Source: Bradyrhizobium yuanmingense (GTDB lineage Bacteria; Pseudomonadota; Alphaproteobacteria; Rhizobiales; Xanthobacteraceae). Taken from it: 64,000 bases of DNA. The DNA is taken from NCBI RefSeq assembly GCF_900094575.1, contig NZ_FMAE01000007.1, positions 434,001 through 498,000 on the forward strand, written 5' to 3'. Positions 31,893 to 43,409 of this stretch are shown here, in pieces (the stretch's first letter is position 1; each line of letters begins with the position of its first letter). The position numbers were made by a program, and so were the translations under genes. The notes beneath the pieces were generated by a model that was not told the origin of the DNA, made no database searches, and worked only from the letters and a program-made list of their open reading frames with translations.

Positions 31893-33991
31893 TGCCCGAT
31901 CTTTTGCTTGAACTGTTTTCCGAAGAAATTCCCGCGCGCATGCAGGCGAAGGCGGCGGACGATCTGCGCCGCATGGTCACCGACAAGCTGGTTGCCGAAG
32001 GCCTGGTCTATGAGGGCGCAAAGTCGTTCGCGACGCCGCGCCGCCTTGCGCTCACCGTGCACGGCATCCCTGCGCGCCAGCCGGATCTGAAGACCGAGCG
32101 CCGCGGACCCAAGGTCGGCGCGCCCGACGCGGCCGTGCAGGGCTTCCTCAAGGCGACCGGTTTGAAGTCGTTGGACGAAGCCAAGATCCAGCGCGACCCC
32201 AAGGGTGATTTCTACATCGGCTTGATCGAGAAGCCCGGCCGCGACGCGATCGACGTGCTCGCCGAGATCCTGCCTGTCATCATCCGCACCTTCCCCTGGC
32301 CCAAATCGATGCGCTGGGGCGCGCGCTCGGGCAAGCCCGGCTCGCTGAACTGGGTGCGTCCGCTGCACGCGATTACCGCGACCTTCGGCCTCGAGACCGA
32401 AGAGCCCGATGTCGTGAAGTTCGAGGTCGACGGCATCGAGAGCGGCCAGACCACTTACGGCCACCGCTTCCTCGCGCCGGCGCCGATCTCCGTGCGCCGC
32501 TTCGAGGACTACGACGCTAAGCTTCTTGCAGCAAAAGTCGTGCTCGACCCCGAGCGCCGCAAGGACGCCATCCTCACCGACGCCAAGCAGCTCGCCTTCG
32601 CGCAAGGTTTTGAGCTGGTCGAGGACCAGAATCTGCTCGACGAGGTCGCCGGCCTCGTCGAGTGGCCGGTCGTGCTGATGGGCTCGTTCGAGCCGGAATT
32701 CTTGAAGACTCCCGACGAAGTCATCCGCGCCACCATCCGCAACAACCAGAAGTGTTTCGTGGTGCGCGACCCCAAGACGGGCAAGCTCGCGAGCAAGTTC
32801 ATCCTGGTCGCCAATATCGAGGCGACCGACGGTGGCAAAACCATCATCGCCGGCAACGAGCGCGTCATCCGGGCGCGGCTGAGCGATGCGAAGTTCTTCT
32901 ACGAGACCGACCTCAAGACCAAGCTCGAGGGCCGGCTGCCGAAGTTCGATCAGATCGTGTTTCACGAGAAGCTCGGGACGCAGGCGGAACGCATCAAGCG
33001 CATCGAGCGCCTGGCCGCCGAGATCGCGCCGCTGGTCGGCGCCGATGTCGCCAAGGCGACGCGCGCGGCGCATCTGGCAAAGGCAGATCTGCTGACGGAA
33101 GTCGTCGGCGAATTCCCGGAAGTGCAGGGCCTGATGGGCAAATACTATGCGCTGGCTCAGGGCGAAGACGCCTCCGTCGCCGCGGCCTGCGAGGAGCACT
33201 ACAAGCCGCAAGGGCCTGCTGATCGCGTTCCGACCGATCCGGTCAGCGTCGTGGTGGCGCTCGCGGACAAGATCGATACCCTGGTTGGGTTCTGGGCGAT
33301 CGACGAGAAGCCGACGGGCAGCAAGGACCCCTATGCGCTGCGTCGTGCGGCGCTGGGTGTGATCAGGCTGATCGCTGAGAACGCGCTGCGTCTGTCGCTC
33401 ATAAAGGTGGCGGGATCAGCGCTCGCCGGCTTGTCGGTGAAGCCGGCCGATGCCTCGAAGCTTCCGAGCGATCTGCTCGCCTTCTTCGCCGATCGCCTCA
33501 AGGTCCAACTCCGCGAGCAGGGCGCGCGCCACGATCTCGTCGATGCCGTGTTCGCGCTCGGCGGCCAGGACGATCTCCTGATGATCGTCCGCCGCATCGA
33601 GGCGCTCGGAAAATTCCTCGATAGCGACGACGGCAAGAACCTGCTCGCCGGCACCAAGCGCGCCAGCAACATCCTCAGCATCGAGGAGAAGAAGGACAAG
33701 CGCAGCTTCGACGGCGCGCCGGATGCTGCGCTCTACAGCCTCGCTGAGGAGAAGGCGCTGGCCAAGGCGATCGGTGAGGTCAAGGCGGAAGCCAGCGCTG
33801 CGGTGGCCAAGGAAGACTTCGCCGCCGCGATGAGTGCGATGGCAAAGCTGCGTCCGCCGGTCGATGCCTTCTTCGACAAAGTGCGCGTCAATGACGATGA
33901 TCCGAAGGTGCGCGAGAACCGCCTGAAGCTCCTCAACGAGATCCGCAGCGCCACGCGCGCGGTAGCGGACTTCTCGAAGATCCAGGATTGA
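31892..33991 (+). CDS. glyS: Glycyl-tRNA synthetase beta subunit
   Basis: The tRNA-binding beta subunit, 699 residues. It begins MPDLLLELFSEEIPARMQ, the typical GlyS start, and carries an HD-like internal region (ADKIDTLVGFWAIDEKPTGSKDPYALRR at about 455-485) and a C-terminal anticodon-binding helical domain (FFDKVRVNDDDPKVRENRLKLL). It acts with GlyQ as an alpha2-beta2 enzyme. It follows glyQ with a one-base overlap. A palindromic repeat lies 25 bp after the stop. Confidence 0.98.
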   Translation: MPDLLLELFSEEIPARMQAKAADDLRRMVTDKLVAEGLVYEGAKSFATPRRLALTVHGIPARQPDLKTERRGPKVGAPDAAVQGFLKATGLKSLDEAKIQRDPKGDFYIGLIEKPGRDAIDVLAEILPVIIRTFPWPKSMRWGARSGKPGSLNWVRPLHAITATFGLETEEPDVVKFEVDGIESGQTTYGHRFLAPAPISVRRFEDYDAKLLAAKVVLDPERRKDAILTDAKQLAFAQGFELVEDQNLLDEVAGLVEWPVVLMGSFEPEFLKTPDEVIRATIRNNQKCFVVRDPKTGKLASKFILVANIEATDGGKTIIAGNERVIRARLSDAKFFYETDLKTKLEGRLPKFDQIVFHEKLGTQAERIKRIERLAAEIAPLVGADVAKATRAAHLAKADLLTEVVGEFPEVQGLMGKYYALAQGEDASVAAACEEHYKPQGPADRVPTDPVSVVVALADKIDTLVGFWAIDEKPTGSKDPYALRRAALGVIRLIAENALRLSLIKVAGSALAGLSVKPADASKLPSDLLAFFADRLKVQLREQGARHDLVDAVFALGGQDDLLMIVRRIEALGKFLDSDDGKNLLAGTKRASNILSIEEKKDKRSFDGAPDAALYSLAEEKALAKAIGEVKAEASAAVAKEDFAAAMSAMAKLRPPVDAFFDKVRVNDDDPKVRENRLKLLNEIRSATRAVADFSKIQD

Positions 33992-34016
33992 GGCGCGGTT
34001 TGCGGCAAACACCGCT

Positions 34017-34133
34017 GTCATTCCGGGGCGCGCGTAGCGCGAGCCCGGAATCCATAACCACGATCGTGAGTATGGATTCTCAGGTGCGCAATTGCGCACC
34101 ATAGCCCACGCCTCCGGCGTGTCCCGGAATGAC
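34017..34133. repeat. Palindromic intergenic repeat, GTCATTCCGGGG family
   Basis: Opens with GTCATTCCGGGGCGCG and closes with GTCCCGGAATGAC; the centre differs from other copies and includes TGCGCAATTGCGCA, an extra perfect palindrome. Located just after glyS. Confidence 0.85.
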
Positions 34134-34160
34134 GGCTGCTGATGTGGCTTGCCCAAAGAA

Positions 34161-34193
34161 GCCCCGCCCGGCGGGGGGAGGACCGGGCGGGGC
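34161..34193 (-). terminator. GC-rich hairpin after the DUF1236 gene
   Basis: GCCCCGCCCGG pairs perfectly with CCGGGCGGGGC across an 11-base loop. Read leftward, the direction of the DUF1236 gene, TTCTTTGGG follows, so this fits a terminator for that gene. Confidence 0.5.
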
Positions 34194-34265
34194 CTGATGT
34201 CCGATTTACACTGCTCGCGCCAGCCTGCTGTGACGCGCCGGACATCGAATGGAGCGGCTGCGTCT

Positions 34266-34619
34266 TTAGTCCAGCACCTCGACGATGCGGCGCGAGCGCG
34301 GCTCGACCAGCACGGTTTCGCCGTTCACGACGGTGTAGCGATAGGTCGTGGCGCCGAAACGTTGCGGCACGTCATAATAGGTGACGCCTGCCTCGGGTAA
34401 GGTGGTGCCGACCACCACGCGATCCGGAATGCGGAAGGGCGGCACACGTTGTTCAACGACATATTCGCGGAAGGCGGGCCGTTGTTCGACGGCAATCGTC
34501 GGCGCGCCGTCGACCATGGCGGGCGCGCGTCCAATCGTGACATCGCTTTGCGCCTGCGCCGCAAGGGGCGCGCCGGTTGCGGCCGCGAGCGCTGCGAGAG
34601 CAAAAATCCTGTTCCGCAT
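34266..34619 (-). CDS. DUF1236-domain exported protein
   Basis: A 117-residue secreted protein. Residues 1-23 form a signal peptide (MRNRIFALAALAAATGAPLAAQA, cleavage expected after AQA). The mature part contains the DUF1236 pattern: REYVVEQRVPPFRIPDRVVVGTTLPEAGVTYYDVPQRFG followed by a short beta-hairpin YRYTVVNGETVLVEPRSRRIVEVLD. DUF1236 proteins are frequent in Bradyrhizobium and related bacteria and have no known function. I chose the ATG at 34619, preceded by AAGGAG, over the longer frame from 34793. Confidence 0.88.
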   Translation of the reverse strand: MRNRIFALAALAAATGAPLAAQAQSDVTIGRAPAMVDGAPTIAVEQRPAFREYVVEQRVPPFRIPDRVVVGTTLPEAGVTYYDVPQRFGATTYRYTVVNGETVLVEPRSRRIVEVLD

Positions 34620-34842
34620 GGACAACTCCTTCGACGTGATTCTGCGGGCGCGCGAGCGGCGCGACCGGTTGCCAATGCGTGCCTCAAGCCAATGTTCCGG
34701 GAAAAGGCATGCCGCATTCGCGGCAATTTCGGGCAGTTTTCGTGAGGCCGGAACTCGCAGCAGCCCTTGCGCATCTCTACTCCCGGAACCCATCCGGTTA
34801 TGATCCGCGCGCGATTCGCCTCACCTCACAGAAAGATAGTTC

Positions 34843-34998
34843 ATGCACATCACCGTCGCCCACATTTCGCCGATCCTGTCGTTGATTGCGGGCGTGCTCA
34901 TCCTGATCATGCCGCGGCTTCTCAACCTCATCGTCGCGATCTTCCTCATCGTCAACGGCGCGATCGGGCTCGGGCTCCTGAAGTGGCTCCGCTTCTAG
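34843..34998 (+). CDS. DUF3096-like small membrane protein
   Basis: A 51-residue protein read directly from the sequence: MHITVAHISPILSLIAGVLI at the start, two hydrophobic helices (about 9-24 and 26-45), a short turn at PRLLN, and the end GLLKWLRF. The pattern matches the small DUF3096 membrane family. The ribosome binding site is weak (AGAAAGA). It is divergent from the DUF1236 gene and lies upstream of ppdK. Confidence 0.7.
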   Translation: MHITVAHISPILSLIAGVLILIMPRLLNLIVAIFLIVNGAIGLGLLKWLRF

Positions 34999-35094
34999 GC
35001 GTTCACTTTTCGGAACTGTCCGTCTTGCGCGGGCCCGCCCAAAGTGGTGTAAGGCCCGCGATTTCCCATTCCTCTCGCAGGTTGTGTGCAAGCT

Positions 35095-38010
<2,916 letters not shown>

Positions 38011-38033
38011 GCCGAAACACAGACTTGAATTGA

Positions 38034-38066
38034 GAGAGGCGGGGCCCAGCCCCGCCTCTCATTTTT
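38034..38066 (+). terminator. Rho-independent terminator of ppdK
   Basis: GAGAGGCGGGGC pairs perfectly with GCCCCGCCTCTC across a 3-base loop, followed by ATTTTT, starting 24 bp after the ppdK stop. Confidence 0.93.
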
Positions 38067-38086
38067 GGCACTGCTCTCTCCGCGTC

Positions 38087-38176
38087 GTCATTGCGAGCCA
38101 CCGGGTCCGCGCAAAGCGCGGCCCGATGACAGGCTCCACGAAGCAATCCAGAGTCGTTCCGCAGAGGGACTCTGCT
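38087..38176. repeat. Degraded copy of the GTCATTGCGAGC repeat
   Basis: Starts GTCATTGCGAGCCACCGGG and contains GAAGCAATCCAGAGTC, but the closing arm (CGCAATGAC) is missing, unlike the complete copy at 27080-27157. It lies between ppdK and the efflux pump gene. Confidence 0.7.
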
Positions 38177-38185
38177 CGGCGCCCC

Positions 38186-39460
38186 TCACATCATCCCCGT
38201 CTCATCCTCCTCGGCCTGCCCGATCAGCGCCTCGCTCGCTACCGCCTCGCGGCGGGGCACGACGAACATCATCACGCAGGCGCAAAGGATCGAGATCGCG
38301 AGCACCGCGGAGGTCAGCGGCAGCGTCGTTGCGGAGTGGCCGCCGAGATAGGCGCCGAACTGCGACATCAGCGCGCCAATGCCTTGCTGCAGGAAGCCCA
38401 TCGCGCCCGAGGCGGTGCCGGCCGCTTCGGGACGGATGCTGATGGCGCCGGCGGCGGAATTCGCCATCACGAAGGCATTGCCGGCCATCACGATCATATG
38501 GGTGCCGAACAGCCAGGCGGGCGCCTCGTTCCAGCCGACGAAGCTCCAGAGCAGGTTCGCAAGGCTGCCGCAGAGTTGCAGGGCGAGCCCGAACCAGATC
38601 AGCTTCTCCAGTGAGTGGCGCGGCGCAAAGCGCACGCAGAGCAGGTTGCCGACCAGAAACGCAAAGCCCGTCGTTGCGAACCAGGCGCCGTATTCGGCGC
38701 TGCTGCGGCCCATCTGCGTCACCACGATGTAGGGCCCGCCGCCGGCGAAGGTGAAGATGATCTGGGACGCCAGCACCTGGCACATCACATAGCCGACGAA
38801 GGCGCGGTTGCGGATGAGCATGCCGATATCGCCGCGGAAGCCGCTGCCGGCGGCGCGGCTGCGACGGGTCTCAGGCAGCGCCAAGGCGATCCCGACGGCA
38901 ACGACGATGGCGGCGATGGTGATGGCATAAAAGATCGCGCGCCATCCCAACGCGGTCTCGATCAGGCCGCCGGTGAGCGGCGAGACCATCTGCCCGATCA
39001 TCAGCGCCGCGACCACGAGGCTGATCATCGAGGCGACGCGGTCGCGCTCGTAGATGTCGCGGATGATGGCCCGGCTGATCACCATGCCGGATGCGCCGCC
39101 GAGCGCCTGGAAGAAGCGTGCGGCGATCAATTGCGGCAGGGTCTCGGCGAAAATGCAGGCGACGCTGGCCGCCACCATCAGTGCAAGTCCTCCGAGCAGC
39201 ACCGGACGCCGCCCGAACCGGTCCGACAGCGGGCCCATGATCAGCTGCGACAGCGCGATGCCGACCATGTAGAGCGACACCGTCATCTGCGCGATCGAGA
39301 TGTCGCTGCCGAAATCCGTCGCCAGCACCGGCAGCGCCGGAACCAGGATGTAGAGCGAGATCGGTGCGACCCCGGTCATCACCACCAGCAGCAGCAACAC
39401 CAGACGCGAGGTCGCGAGGTTGCCGGCCGCTTCGGGCGGCTTGCTGATGATGCCGTGCAT
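38186..39460 (-). CDS. Bcr/CflA-type multidrug MFS transporter
   Basis: A 424-residue major-facilitator drug/proton antiporter with 12 predicted helices. The family start is seen in ISLYILVPALPVLATDFGSDISIAQMTVSLYMVGIALSQL, and the loop 2-3 motif GPLSDRFGRRPVLLGG and motif C-like segment in helix 5 support drug export. Its substrate is unknown. A Gly/Ala-rich C-terminal helix ends in a hydrophilic tail with EALIGQAEEDETGMM. The gene stands alone between two intergenic repeats. Confidence 0.92.
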   Translation of the reverse strand: MHGIISKPPEAAGNLATSRLVLLLLVVMTGVAPISLYILVPALPVLATDFGSDISIAQMTVSLYMVGIALSQLIMGPLSDRFGRRPVLLGGLALMVAASVACIFAETLPQLIAARFFQALGGASGMVISRAIIRDIYERDRVASMISLVVAALMIGQMVSPLTGGLIETALGWRAIFYAITIAAIVVAVGIALALPETRRSRAAGSGFRGDIGMLIRNRAFVGYVMCQVLASQIIFTFAGGGPYIVVTQMGRSSAEYGAWFATTGFAFLVGNLLCVRFAPRHSLEKLIWFGLALQLCGSLANLLWSFVGWNEAPAWLFGTHMIVMAGNAFVMANSAAGAISIRPEAAGTASGAMGFLQQGIGALMSQFGAYLGGHSATTLPLTSAVLAISILCACVMMFVVPRREAVASEALIGQAEEDETGMM

Positions 39461-39545
39461 CGCCGGACACTAGCCGCATCGCGTTGCGAGCGAATACGCT
39501 CATTTCGGCATACGGCTATGCGCGAGGCGTCAAGGCGCTGGGCCT

Positions 39546-39671
39546 GTAGGGTGGGCAAAGACGCGCTCTTTGCGCGGCGTGCCCACCATTGCTGCCGTCA
39601 CCCGGAGATGGATGGTGGGCACGCATCCGCCTCCGCTCTTCGAGCGGCAGCGGATGCTTTGCCCACCCTAC
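39546..39671. repeat. Palindromic intergenic repeat, GTAGGGTGGGCAAAG family
   Basis: Outer arms GTAGGGTGGGCAAAG and CTTTGCCCACCCTAC, inner CGTGCCCACCAT / ATGGTGGGCACG. A well-preserved inverted repeat between the efflux pump and aminopeptidase genes; only this copy was seen in the window. Confidence 0.9.
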
Positions 39672-39692
39672 GCAGGCAGTCTTATGACGGAG

Positions 39693-41522
39693 TTAGAGCT
39701 TCAGCTCCGCCGTGGCCTGATCGAGCCAGGTCTTCGTCGCCTCGTCCAGCGCCGGCCGCACGTCGTCCCTGACGCGCGCATGGTACGCGTTCAGCCAATC
39801 GAGCTCGTCGCGGCTCAGCATCGCGACATCGATCAGACGGCGGTCGATCGGCGCCAGGGTCAGCGTCTCGAACGCGTTCATCGGCTTCTCGGCACCCTTG
39901 ATGTCGGCGGCGACGACTAGCTCGAGATTCTCGATGCGGATGCCGAAGCCATTGGTCTTGTAGTAGCCGGGCTCGTTCGACAGGATCATGCCGCGCTTCA
40001 ACGGCGTGGTGCCGAGCTTCGAAATTCGTGCCGGTCCTTCGTGCACCGAGAGATAGCTGCCGACGCCGTGGCCGGTGCCGTGCTCGAAATCGAGCCCGAC
40101 GGCCCAGAGATATTGCCGCGCCAGCGTGTCGAGTTGCGCGCCCGTGGTGCCGTCCGGAAAGACGGCGCGCGCGATCGCGATGTGGCCGCGCAGCACGCGG
40201 GTGAAGCGGTCGCGCATCTCATCCGTCGGCTCGCCTATCGCCATGGTGCGCGTGACGTCGGTGGTGCCGTCTTCATATTGCGCGCCGGAATCGATCAGCA
40301 GGAGATCGCCGTGCGCGATCCGCCGGTTGCTCTTGCGGGTGACGCGGTAATGCACGATGGCGCCGTTCGGGCCGGTGCCGGAGATGGTCGGGAACGAGAC
40401 GTCCTTGAGCGCGCCGGTGTCGCGGCGGAAGGTTTCCAGCGCCTCGACCGCGTCGATCTCGGTGAGCTTGCCGCTTGGCGCCTCGCGATCGATCCAGGCG
40501 AGGAAGCGCGCCAGCGCCACGGCGTCGCGCAAATGAGCCGTCTTGGTGCCCTTGATCTCGGTCGCGTTCTTGACCGCCTTGAGCAGTGCAACCGGATCGC
40601 TGCCGCGCACCGGCTTGCCGCCGGCCCCGCTGATCAGGCGGCTGAGTGCGTCGGCCGCTGTGGCATTGTCGAGCGCAATGGCCGCACCGCTCTTGGCCAG
40701 CGCCATCAGCGTCGGCGCCATGGCGTCCGGTTCGCGCACGTCAGCGGACTGCTCGAGATGGTCGCGTGTGAGGTTGGAGAGCTTGCGGTGGTCGATGAAG
40801 ATGGTGGGACGGCCGTCCTTCGGCACCAGCGCGTAGGACAGTGGCAGCGGCGTATGGGCGACGTCGGCGCCGCGGATGTTGAAGGTCCAGGCCACCGCGT
40901 GACTGTCCGACAGCACCAAGGCATCGGTGCCGAGCTTGGCGATCTCGGCCCTGATCTGGGTCAGCTTCTCCGCTTCAGTGATACCGGCGTGCTGAAGGCT
41001 GTGCACCGCGACGGGGGCGAGCGGCGGCTGCGGCCGGTCCTGCCAGATCGCGTCGATCGGATTGCTGTCGACCGCGACCAGCTCGGCCCCGGCCTTGGCG
41101 CAGGCGGCGGACAATCGCTCGGCTGCCGAAAAAGTGTGCAGCCACGGATCAAATCCGAGGCGGTCGCCGGCTTTCAGATGCACCGCCACCCAGCTCTCCG
41201 GCGGCGGGTCGATCAGCGATTCCACTACCCATGCCTTGGCATCGACCTGCTTGGCCGCCTGCAGCGTGTAGCGGCCGTCGACGAACAGCGCAGCCTCCTG
41301 CGGCAGAACCACTGCTAGTCCCGCCGAGCCGGTAAAGCCGGTCAGCCAGGCGAGCCGCTCTTCCGATGGCGGCACATATTCGTTCTGCTGCTGATCGGCA
41401 CGTGGCACGACGAAGCCGGTCAACTTGCGACGGGCAAGTTCTTCGCGAAGTGCGGCCAGTCGTGCCGCCAACGCGACGCCGGCCTCCGGCTCCTCGAATG
41501 TCTGGAAGTGCGCTTCGAACAT
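39693..41522 (-). CDS. Aminopeptidase P family (Xaa-Pro) peptidase
   Basis: A 609-residue M24B metallopeptidase of the three-domain kind, as in eukaryotic cytosolic X-prolyl aminopeptidase: two creatinase-like N-terminal domains (about 1-310) and a C-terminal pita-bread catalytic domain. The dinuclear metal ligands are in LIDSGAQYEDGTTDVTRTM (two Asp), GTGHGVGSYLSVHEGP (His), SNEPGYY (Glu) and GIRIENLELV (Glu). It removes N-terminal residues preceding proline. It is encoded alone; a small basic protein gene is divergent from it. Confidence 0.95.
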   Translation of the reverse strand: MFEAHFQTFEEPEAGVALAARLAALREELARRKLTGFVVPRADQQQNEYVPPSEERLAWLTGFTGSAGLAVVLPQEAALFVDGRYTLQAAKQVDAKAWVVESLIDPPPESWVAVHLKAGDRLGFDPWLHTFSAAERLSAACAKAGAELVAVDSNPIDAIWQDRPQPPLAPVAVHSLQHAGITEAEKLTQIRAEIAKLGTDALVLSDSHAVAWTFNIRGADVAHTPLPLSYALVPKDGRPTIFIDHRKLSNLTRDHLEQSADVREPDAMAPTLMALAKSGAAIALDNATAADALSRLISGAGGKPVRGSDPVALLKAVKNATEIKGTKTAHLRDAVALARFLAWIDREAPSGKLTEIDAVEALETFRRDTGALKDVSFPTISGTGPNGAIVHYRVTRKSNRRIAHGDLLLIDSGAQYEDGTTDVTRTMAIGEPTDEMRDRFTRVLRGHIAIARAVFPDGTTGAQLDTLARQYLWAVGLDFEHGTGHGVGSYLSVHEGPARISKLGTTPLKRGMILSNEPGYYKTNGFGIRIENLELVVAADIKGAEKPMNAFETLTLAPIDRRLIDVAMLSRDELDWLNAYHARVRDDVRPALDEATKTWLDQATAELKL

Positions 41523-41709
41523 GGTGGATCACTTTAGGATCATGGAGATCAGTCCGCAATGTAGACGCATTTGCGTCGCATCTGGCATGGACTGTGCTTG
41601 AAATAGTTCCATTCGAATCGAGTGGAGTAAAGGATGCGGCAGTTGCGCTTCGTCCGGATAACAGGGAAATTCGAGCGGGTGGTTCATCTCAACGGCGAGG
41701 GGACACACA

Positions 41710-41889
41710 ATGCCAGCGTTCACCTTTGAGAAGATTTCGCCGCCGGCGCGCCGCGCTCCGACAGCGGCAGTAACAAAGAAGCCGCGCGGCCTCATCAGCC
41801 AGATGATCGACCGTTTCGCCGAGCGCCGCGCCAAGCGCGCCTTGCGGGGCAAGCGCGCGTCACGCCGCGACGTGAAGCCGGCCGAGTAG
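41710..41889 (+). CDS. 59-residue basic small protein
   Basis: A short gene read directly from the sequence. The ATG at 41710 follows GAGGGGAC at good distance and the frame ends at TAG 41887-41889. The product begins MPAFTFEKISPPARRAP and carries about 18 Arg and Lys residues, mostly in RFAERRAKRALRGKRASRRDVK at the C-terminal half; write-up of a nucleic-acid-binding role would be guesswork. No family is recognised. The opposite-strand frame here is a shadow. Confidence 0.65.
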   Translation: MPAFTFEKISPPARRAPTAAVTKKPRGLISQMIDRFAERRAKRALRGKRASRRDVKPAE

Positions 41890-41928
41890 CGCGGCGAGGG
41901 AGCGCACCGCCGTCGCGACGCGGTTAGT

Positions 41929-42816
41929 TCATCCCACCTTCCTCAGCAGCAGACTGCTCCACCCCTCGATGCGCAGATGTTTCACCGGCACGAGGCCGCG
42001 GGCGCGGTAGGCGGCGATCACGGCGGGCGCCTGGTGCGTCAAGAGGCCGGAGAGGATGACGCGGGCGCCAGGCGCAAGGTGCCGCGTCATCGGGCTCGCC
42101 AATTGCCGCAACGGATTGGCAAGGATATTGGCGAGCACCAGGTCGAACGGGCCTGCACGCGCAAAATCTGGCGCGGCAAAGCCGGTCGCGCGGATCACCC
42201 GCACATGGTTGCCAACTTCGTTCAGCGTGGCGTTCTCGGCGGCCACCCGGACCGATGGCGGATCGATGTCGGAAGCCAGCACCGCGCGATGCAGCGCCTT
42301 CGCCGCCGCGATCGCCAGCACGCCCGTGCCGGTGCCGAGATCGAGCAGGCTCCTTGGGCGGGAGCTCTTCAGGACATGGTCAAGCAGAAGTAAACAGCCG
42401 CGCGTCGTGCCATGGTGACCGGTGCCGAAGGCGAGCGCCGCCTCGATCTCGATGGCAAGCTTGTTCGGCGCCACACGGTCGCGATCGTGGCTGCCGTGCA
42501 CGACGAAGCGGCCGGCCGGCACCGGGACGAGATCTTCAAGGCTGGCTTTGACCCAGTCCTTGGCTTCGACAGTGTCGAAGACGAGCGTCGCCGCGATCTC
42601 ATTTCCTGCTGAAGTTGCAACGAGTTCGCGCAGCCATGCCTGATCGGGCGCTGCGGCGAAATGCAACGTGACGTCCCAGCGTCCGTCAGGCCGCTCGAAC
42701 GCGGCGACCGCCGCATCGCCGTCGAAAAAGACCTCGGTGAGCACGTCGACGAGGCGCTTGGCGTCGGCTTCATTGCCGATCGAAAAGCTGGCGCGATAGG
42801 TCGGGGAAGGCTGCAT
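41929..42816 (-). CDS. prmA: Ribosomal protein L11 methyltransferase
   Basis: PrmA trimethylates ribosomal protein L11. The 295-residue protein has the N-terminal substrate-recognition domain (1-100), the linker, and a class I SAM domain with GTGHHGTTRGCL at 131-142, SLLDLGTGTGVLAIAAAK at 156-173, and NILANPLRQLA further on, all PrmA hallmarks. It is convergent with the 59-residue basic protein gene and divergent from the Flp pilin gene. Confidence 0.95.
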   Translation of the reverse strand: MQPSPTYRASFSIGNEADAKRLVDVLTEVFFDGDAAVAAFERPDGRWDVTLHFAAAPDQAWLRELVATSAGNEIAATLVFDTVEAKDWVKASLEDLVPVPAGRFVVHGSHDRDRVAPNKLAIEIEAALAFGTGHHGTTRGCLLLLDHVLKSSRPRSLLDLGTGTGVLAIAAAKALHRAVLASDIDPPSVRVAAENATLNEVGNHVRVIRATGFAAPDFARAGPFDLVLANILANPLRQLASPMTRHLAPGARVILSGLLTHQAPAVIAAYRARGLVPVKHLRIEGWSSLLLRKVG

Positions 42817-42970
42817 TCAGGGTTCCGTCGCGTTCAATTTTTGGAACTTTTGCTGCCCAGTTTTCGGACAAGTTGAGGTTCCCATATTAACGCGCCTGCA
42901 GTGTGTGGCCCGTATATTTTCGGATGTACAAGCAAGTCCACGCAGCTTTGAATTGAAACGGAGGCGAGTC

Positions 42971-43135
42971 TTGAAGCGCATGATTCAGAAGTTCTGGTCG
43001 GATGAGTCCGGTGCAACCGCGATCGAATACGGCCTGATCGCCGCGGGTATCGCCCTGGCGATCATTACCGTGGTGAACGGCCTGGGCACCACCATGAACG
43101 AGAAGTTCACTTCGATTAGCACCTCCTTGAAGTAA
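42971..43135 (+). CDS. Flp family type IVb pilin, TTG start
   Basis: A 54-residue prepilin. The prepilin peptidase site is clear: ESG at 12-14 then ATAIEYGLIAAGIALAIITVV, with Glu19 at +5 of the mature pilin and the Glu-Tyr pair typical of Flp. The start is a TTG at 42971: GGAGG stands six bases before it, while the in-frame ATG at 42980 would be 15 bases away. Flp pilins build tight-adherence pili, but no tad/cpa genes lie in this window, so it is a solitary copy depending on a locus elsewhere. A strong terminator follows. Confidence 0.88.
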   Translation: MKRMIQKFWSDESGATAIEYGLIAAGIALAIITVVNGLGTTMNEKFTSISTSLK

Positions 43136-43191
43136 TTTCCGCCGCCATTTCCCAGCGGGGGCTATTTTCTTCAAAGGCTGTTCCTGATCAC

Positions 43192-43231
43192 CGCCCGCTA
43201 GGGGTTTCCCCTGGCGGGCGAGGTCGTTTTT
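43192..43231 (+). terminator. Terminator of the Flp pilin gene
   Basis: CGCCCGCTAGGGG pairs with CCCCTGGCGGGCG (one G-T pair) across TTT, then AGGTCG and a run of five T. It ends the monocistronic pilin transcript. Confidence 0.85.
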
Positions 43232-43409
43232 GCAGCCCGACTTCACAGCTTATCCGCCTGCTTGTCCGGACTTTGTCCACCACTTTTCCCCTGATCGCCC
43301 CGCCGATTTCCCTCCGGCTTTCCCCAGGATCGCTCCTGGCCGTATCGCCCAGGCCTCCTCTGGCCGCTCACAGGCCTTTCGACAGCCTGTCCACCGCCAA
43401 TCCACAGCC
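43232..43409. other. Pyrimidine-rich gap with DnaA-box-like words
   Basis: This 180-bp stretch between the pilin terminator and the oxidoreductase stop has no gene. The plus strand is rich in C and T and holds several near-matches to TTATCCACA in one orientation: 43250-43258, 43273-43281 and 43398-43406, with another at 43410-43418 just inside the neighbouring gene. Each matches 7 of 9 bases; significance is doubtful. Confidence 0.3.
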
